64,000 bases of DNA, taken from Lysobacter ciconiae (GTDB lineage: Bacteria > Pseudomonadota > Gammaproteobacteria > Xanthomonadales > Xanthomonadaceae). The stretch covers positions 2,773,001-2,837,000 of the forward strand of contig NZ_CP063656.1 of assembly GCF_015209725.1 (NCBI RefSeq), in the 5' to 3' direction. Made by a program: the position numbers and the translations under genes. A model generated the notes under the pieces. That model ran no database searches, was not told where the DNA came from, and saw nothing but the letters and a program-made list of their open reading frames with translations. Positions 61,715 to 64,000 of the stretch are shown here, piece by piece (within the stretch, counting starts at the first letter, position 1; each line of letters begins with the position of its first letter).

Positions 61715-63397
61715 ATGACCCCGGAAGACCTGAACGCCACCTACGGCCCCCGCGAATCGATGGAATACGACATCGTCGTGGTGGGCGCCGGCCCGGCCGG
61801 ACTGGCCACCGCGATCCACCTGCGCCAGCTCGCCGCCAGCAAGGGCAGCGAGGTCTCGGTGTGCGTGCTGGAGAAGGGCTCCGAGCCGGGCGCGCACATC
61901 CTTTCGGGCGCGATCATGGACACCCGCGCGCTGGACGAGCTGCTGCCGGATTGGAAGGAGCACGGCGCGCCGCTTCGCCAGCCGGTGACCCGCGACGAGT
62001 TCCTGTTCCTCAGCGAGAGCGGTGCCAGGGCGACCCCGGCCGCGTTCCTGCCCGAGTGCTTCAACAACCACGGCAACTACGTGATCAGCCTGGGCGAGTT
62101 CACCCGCTGGCTGGCCGGCCAGGCGGAAGAACTCGGGGTGGAGATCTTCCCCGGCTTCGCGGCTGACGAGGTGCTCTACAGCGACGCCGGCGCGGTGATC
62201 GGCGTGGCCACCGGCGACATGGGCCTGGACAAGAACCGCGAGCCCGGCCCGCAGTTCCAGCGCGGCATGGAACTGCACGCCAAATACACCGTCTTCGCCG
62301 AAGGCTCGCGCGGCCACCTGGGTCGCCGCTTGATCGAGCGCTTCCAGCTCGACCGGGACTGTGACCCGCAGAGCTTCGGCCTGGGCATCAAGGAGCTGTG
62401 GGAGGTCGATCCGGCCAAGCACGAACCCGGCCTGGTGGTGCACACCGCCGGCTGGCCGCTGGATTCGGACACCTACGGCGGCTCGTTCGTCTACCACGCC
62501 GATGACAACAAGGTCGTGGTCGGCTTCGTGGTCGGGCTGGACTACACCAACCCCTGGCTGAGCCCGTTCCAGGAGTTCCAGCGCTTCAAGACCCACCCCT
62601 CCATCCGCAAGCACCTGGAAGGCGGCAAGCGCATCTCCTACGGCGCCCGCACCATCACCGCCGGCGGGCTGATGTCGTTGCCGAAAACCGTGTTCCCCGG
62701 TGGCGTGCTGGTCGGCTGCGAAGCCGGCTACCTCAACGCGAGCCGGATCAAGGGCAGCCACGCCGCGATCAAGACCGGCATGCAGGCCGCCCAGGCCGCG
62801 TTCGACGCGCTGGCCGCTGGCCGCTCGCACGACGAGCTGACCGCCTACCCGGCCGCATTCGAAGCCAGCTGGCTGCACGACGAGCTCAAGCAGTCCAAGA
62901 ACTTCAAGCAGTGGTTCAAGAAGGGCCGCACGATCGCCACCCTGATGACCGGCATCGAGCAGTGGCTGCTGCCCAAGCTGGGCATCCGCAATCCGCCGTG
63001 GACGCTGCGCCACGCCAAGGCCGATCACGAGTGCCTGGATCCGGCCGACAAGCGCGAGAGGATCGACTACCCCAAGCCCGACGGCGTGCTGACCTTCGAC
63101 AGGCTCAGCTCGGTGTTCCTCAGCAGCACCCACCACGACGAGAGCCAGCCGGCGCATCTGACGCTGAAGGATCCGGCCGTGCCGGTGAGCATCAACCTGG
63201 CAGAATACGCCGGTCCGGAAGCGCGCTACTGCCCGGCGGGCGTGTATGAATTCGTCGGCGAGCCGGGCGCGGAGAAGCTGCAGATCAACTTCGCCAACTG
63301 CGTGCACTGCAAGACCTGCGACATCAAGGACCCGACCCAGAACATCGTCTGGGTCGCCCCGCTGGGCGGCGACGGTCCCAATTACGCCAAAATGTAA
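61715..63397 (+). CDS. Electron transfer flavoprotein-ubiquinone oxidoreductase
   Basis: A 560-residue inner-membrane-bound enzyme that passes electrons from ETF, reduced by acyl-CoA dehydrogenases, to ubiquinone. The FAD fold is DIVVVGAGPAGLATAIHLRQL with GAHILSGAIMD, and the middle has RGHLGRRLIERFQLD and FPGGVLVGCEAGYLN. The C-terminal [4Fe-4S] ligands lie in YCPAGVYEF and NCVHCKTCDIKDPTQN. The length and motifs match the family. It serves gcdH and the cluster's acyl-CoA dehydrogenase. It starts 114 bases after the deacetylase-like gene. Confidence 0.95.
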   Translation: MTPEDLNATYGPRESMEYDIVVVGAGPAGLATAIHLRQLAASKGSEVSVCVLEKGSEPGAHILSGAIMDTRALDELLPDWKEHGAPLRQPVTRDEFLFLSESGARATPAAFLPECFNNHGNYVISLGEFTRWLAGQAEELGVEIFPGFAADEVLYSDAGAVIGVATGDMGLDKNREPGPQFQRGMELHAKYTVFAEGSRGHLGRRLIERFQLDRDCDPQSFGLGIKELWEVDPAKHEPGLVVHTAGWPLDSDTYGGSFVYHADDNKVVVGFVVGLDYTNPWLSPFQEFQRFKTHPSIRKHLEGGKRISYGARTITAGGLMSLPKTVFPGGVLVGCEAGYLNASRIKGSHAAIKTGMQAAQAAFDALAAGRSHDELTAYPAAFEASWLHDELKQSKNFKQWFKKGRTIATLMTGIEQWLLPKLGIRNPPWTLRHAKADHECLDPADKRERIDYPKPDGVLTFDRLSSVFLSSTHHDESQPAHLTLKDPAVPVSINLAEYAGPEARYCPAGVYEFVGEPGAEKLQINFANCVHCKTCDIKDPTQNIVWVAPLGGDGPNYAKM

Positions 63398-63441
63398 GTG
63401 CGCGGCCACGCGCCGCCCCACCCACCGACATCGAGAGCCCC

Positions 63442-64000
63442 ATGACCGCAAGCACGAGCCCCGGCGCCCGTTTCCGCCAAGCCCTCAGCGAAGAGAAGCC
63501 GCTGCAGATCGTCGGCACCATCAACGCCAACCACGCGCTGCTGGCCAGGCGCGCGGGCTATCGCGCCATCTATCTGTCCGGCGGCGGTGTCGCAGCTGGC
63601 TCCTTGGGCCTGCCGGATCTGGGCATCAACACCCTGGATGACGTGCTGACCGACGTGCGCCGGATCACCGATGTCTGCGATCTGCCGCTGATGGTCGACA
63701 TCGATACCGGCTTCGGCCCCAGCGCGTTCAACATCGCGCGCACCGTGAAGTCGCTGATCAAGGCCGGCGGTGCGGCCTGCCATATCGAGGACCAGGTGGG
63801 TGCCAAGCGCTGCGGCCACCGCCCGGGCAAGGAGATTGTCTCCAAGGGCGAGATGGTCGACCGCATCAAGGCGGCGGTCGATGCCAAAACCGACCCGGAC
63901 TTTTTCCTGATCGCGCGCACCGACGCGATCGCCTCGCACGGCGTGGATGACGCCATCGAGCGCGCGATCGCGTTCGTGGAGGCCGGCGCGGACGGCATCT
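63442..64000 (+). CDS. prpB: Methylisocitrate lyase (partial, cut by the window end)
   Basis: The first 186 codons are present. The PEP mutase/isocitrate lyase superfamily blocks are AIYLSGGGVAAGSLGLPDLG, MVDIDTGFG, ACHIEDQVGAKRCGHRPGKEIV and FLIARTDAIASHG. The KRCGHRPGK form with a short N-terminus marks methylisocitrate lyase, which splits 2-methylisocitrate to pyruvate and succinate in the methylcitrate cycle of propionyl-CoA use. It lies 44 bases after the ETF-ubiquinone oxidoreductase gene. prpC and others, if present, lie beyond the edge. Confidence 0.92.
   Translation, partial: MTASTSPGARFRQALSEEKPLQIVGTINANHALLARRAGYRAIYLSGGGVAAGSLGLPDLGINTLDDVLTDVRRITDVCDLPLMVDIDTGFGPSAFNIARTVKSLIKAGGAACHIEDQVGAKRCGHRPGKEIVSKGEMVDRIKAAVDAKTDPDFFLIARTDAIASHGVDDAIERAIAFVEAGADGI

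Overview
The window is GC-rich, densely packed bacterial DNA. The gene set points to a gammaproteobacterium of the family Xanthomonadaceae/Lysobacteraceae (Lysobacter- or Luteimonas-like): an OleD very close to the Stenotrophomonas type, a TamA-TamB pair, UbiJ-UbiB, and a TonB-dependent receptor with a catabolic neighbourhood. The genus is an inference from protein resemblance. No phage, insertion sequence or CRISPR array was seen.

Left part (1-32 kb), mostly core genes. A ComM end and a small Tudor-type protein are followed by the glyoxylate-shunt operon aceB-aceA and a divergent CysB-like LysR regulator sharing a textbook LysR-type dyad. Next come a processive-type glycosyltransferase, an acyltransferase, arfB, truC-ubiB-ubiJ, oleD, tamA-tamB, ribA, mgtE, mnmG, a Tyr/Gly-rich lipoprotein, a threonine/serine dehydratase, a secreted hypothetical protein, an EamA-like transporter, the biotin operon bioB-bioF-bioC (no bioH), comF, an HdeD-like membrane protein, ubiA and tRNA-Arg(CCG). 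Two gene-free stretches stand out. 17.35-17.69 kb holds nested inverted repeats of a REP/MITE type. 22.11-22.70 kb holds a candidate sRNA (sigma-54-like promoter, hairpin with GGA loop, strong terminator) and two more hairpins.

Middle (32-40 kb): a DUF421 protein, a three-gene saccharide operon (glycosyltransferase, UDP-galactopyranose mutase, and an unusual GH1-type glycosidase fused to an RmlD-like reductase), a SRAP protein and a two-gene ABC exporter.

Right part (40-64 kb): apart from gcdH and a DUF1456 gene, a roughly 20-kb catabolic island. It has a TonB receptor, a Tat/lipobox flavin amine oxidase, a DUF1838 protein, a methyltransferase, a calycin-like protein, a secreted nitrilase-fold protein lacking its catalytic Cys, two tandem type III CoA-transferases, acyl-CoA dehydrogenase, MaoC hydratase, CitE-like lyase, three PuuE/cyclic-imidase-like deacetylase-fold proteins, an SDR, a REDY/HapK-like protein, an MFS carrier and an isochorismatase-type amidohydrolase. 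Its two main arms diverge from a perfect 22-bp palindrome at 57625-57646. The enzyme order suggests C-N bond or ring hydrolysis, CoA activation, oxidation, hydration and retro-Claisen/aldol cleavage, feeding the glyoxylate or methylcitrate routes. ETF-ubiquinone oxidoreductase, the usual electron sink for acyl-CoA dehydrogenases, and prpB (cut by the window edge) follow directly. The substrate cannot be read from sequence. This island is the best candidate for an undescribed system.
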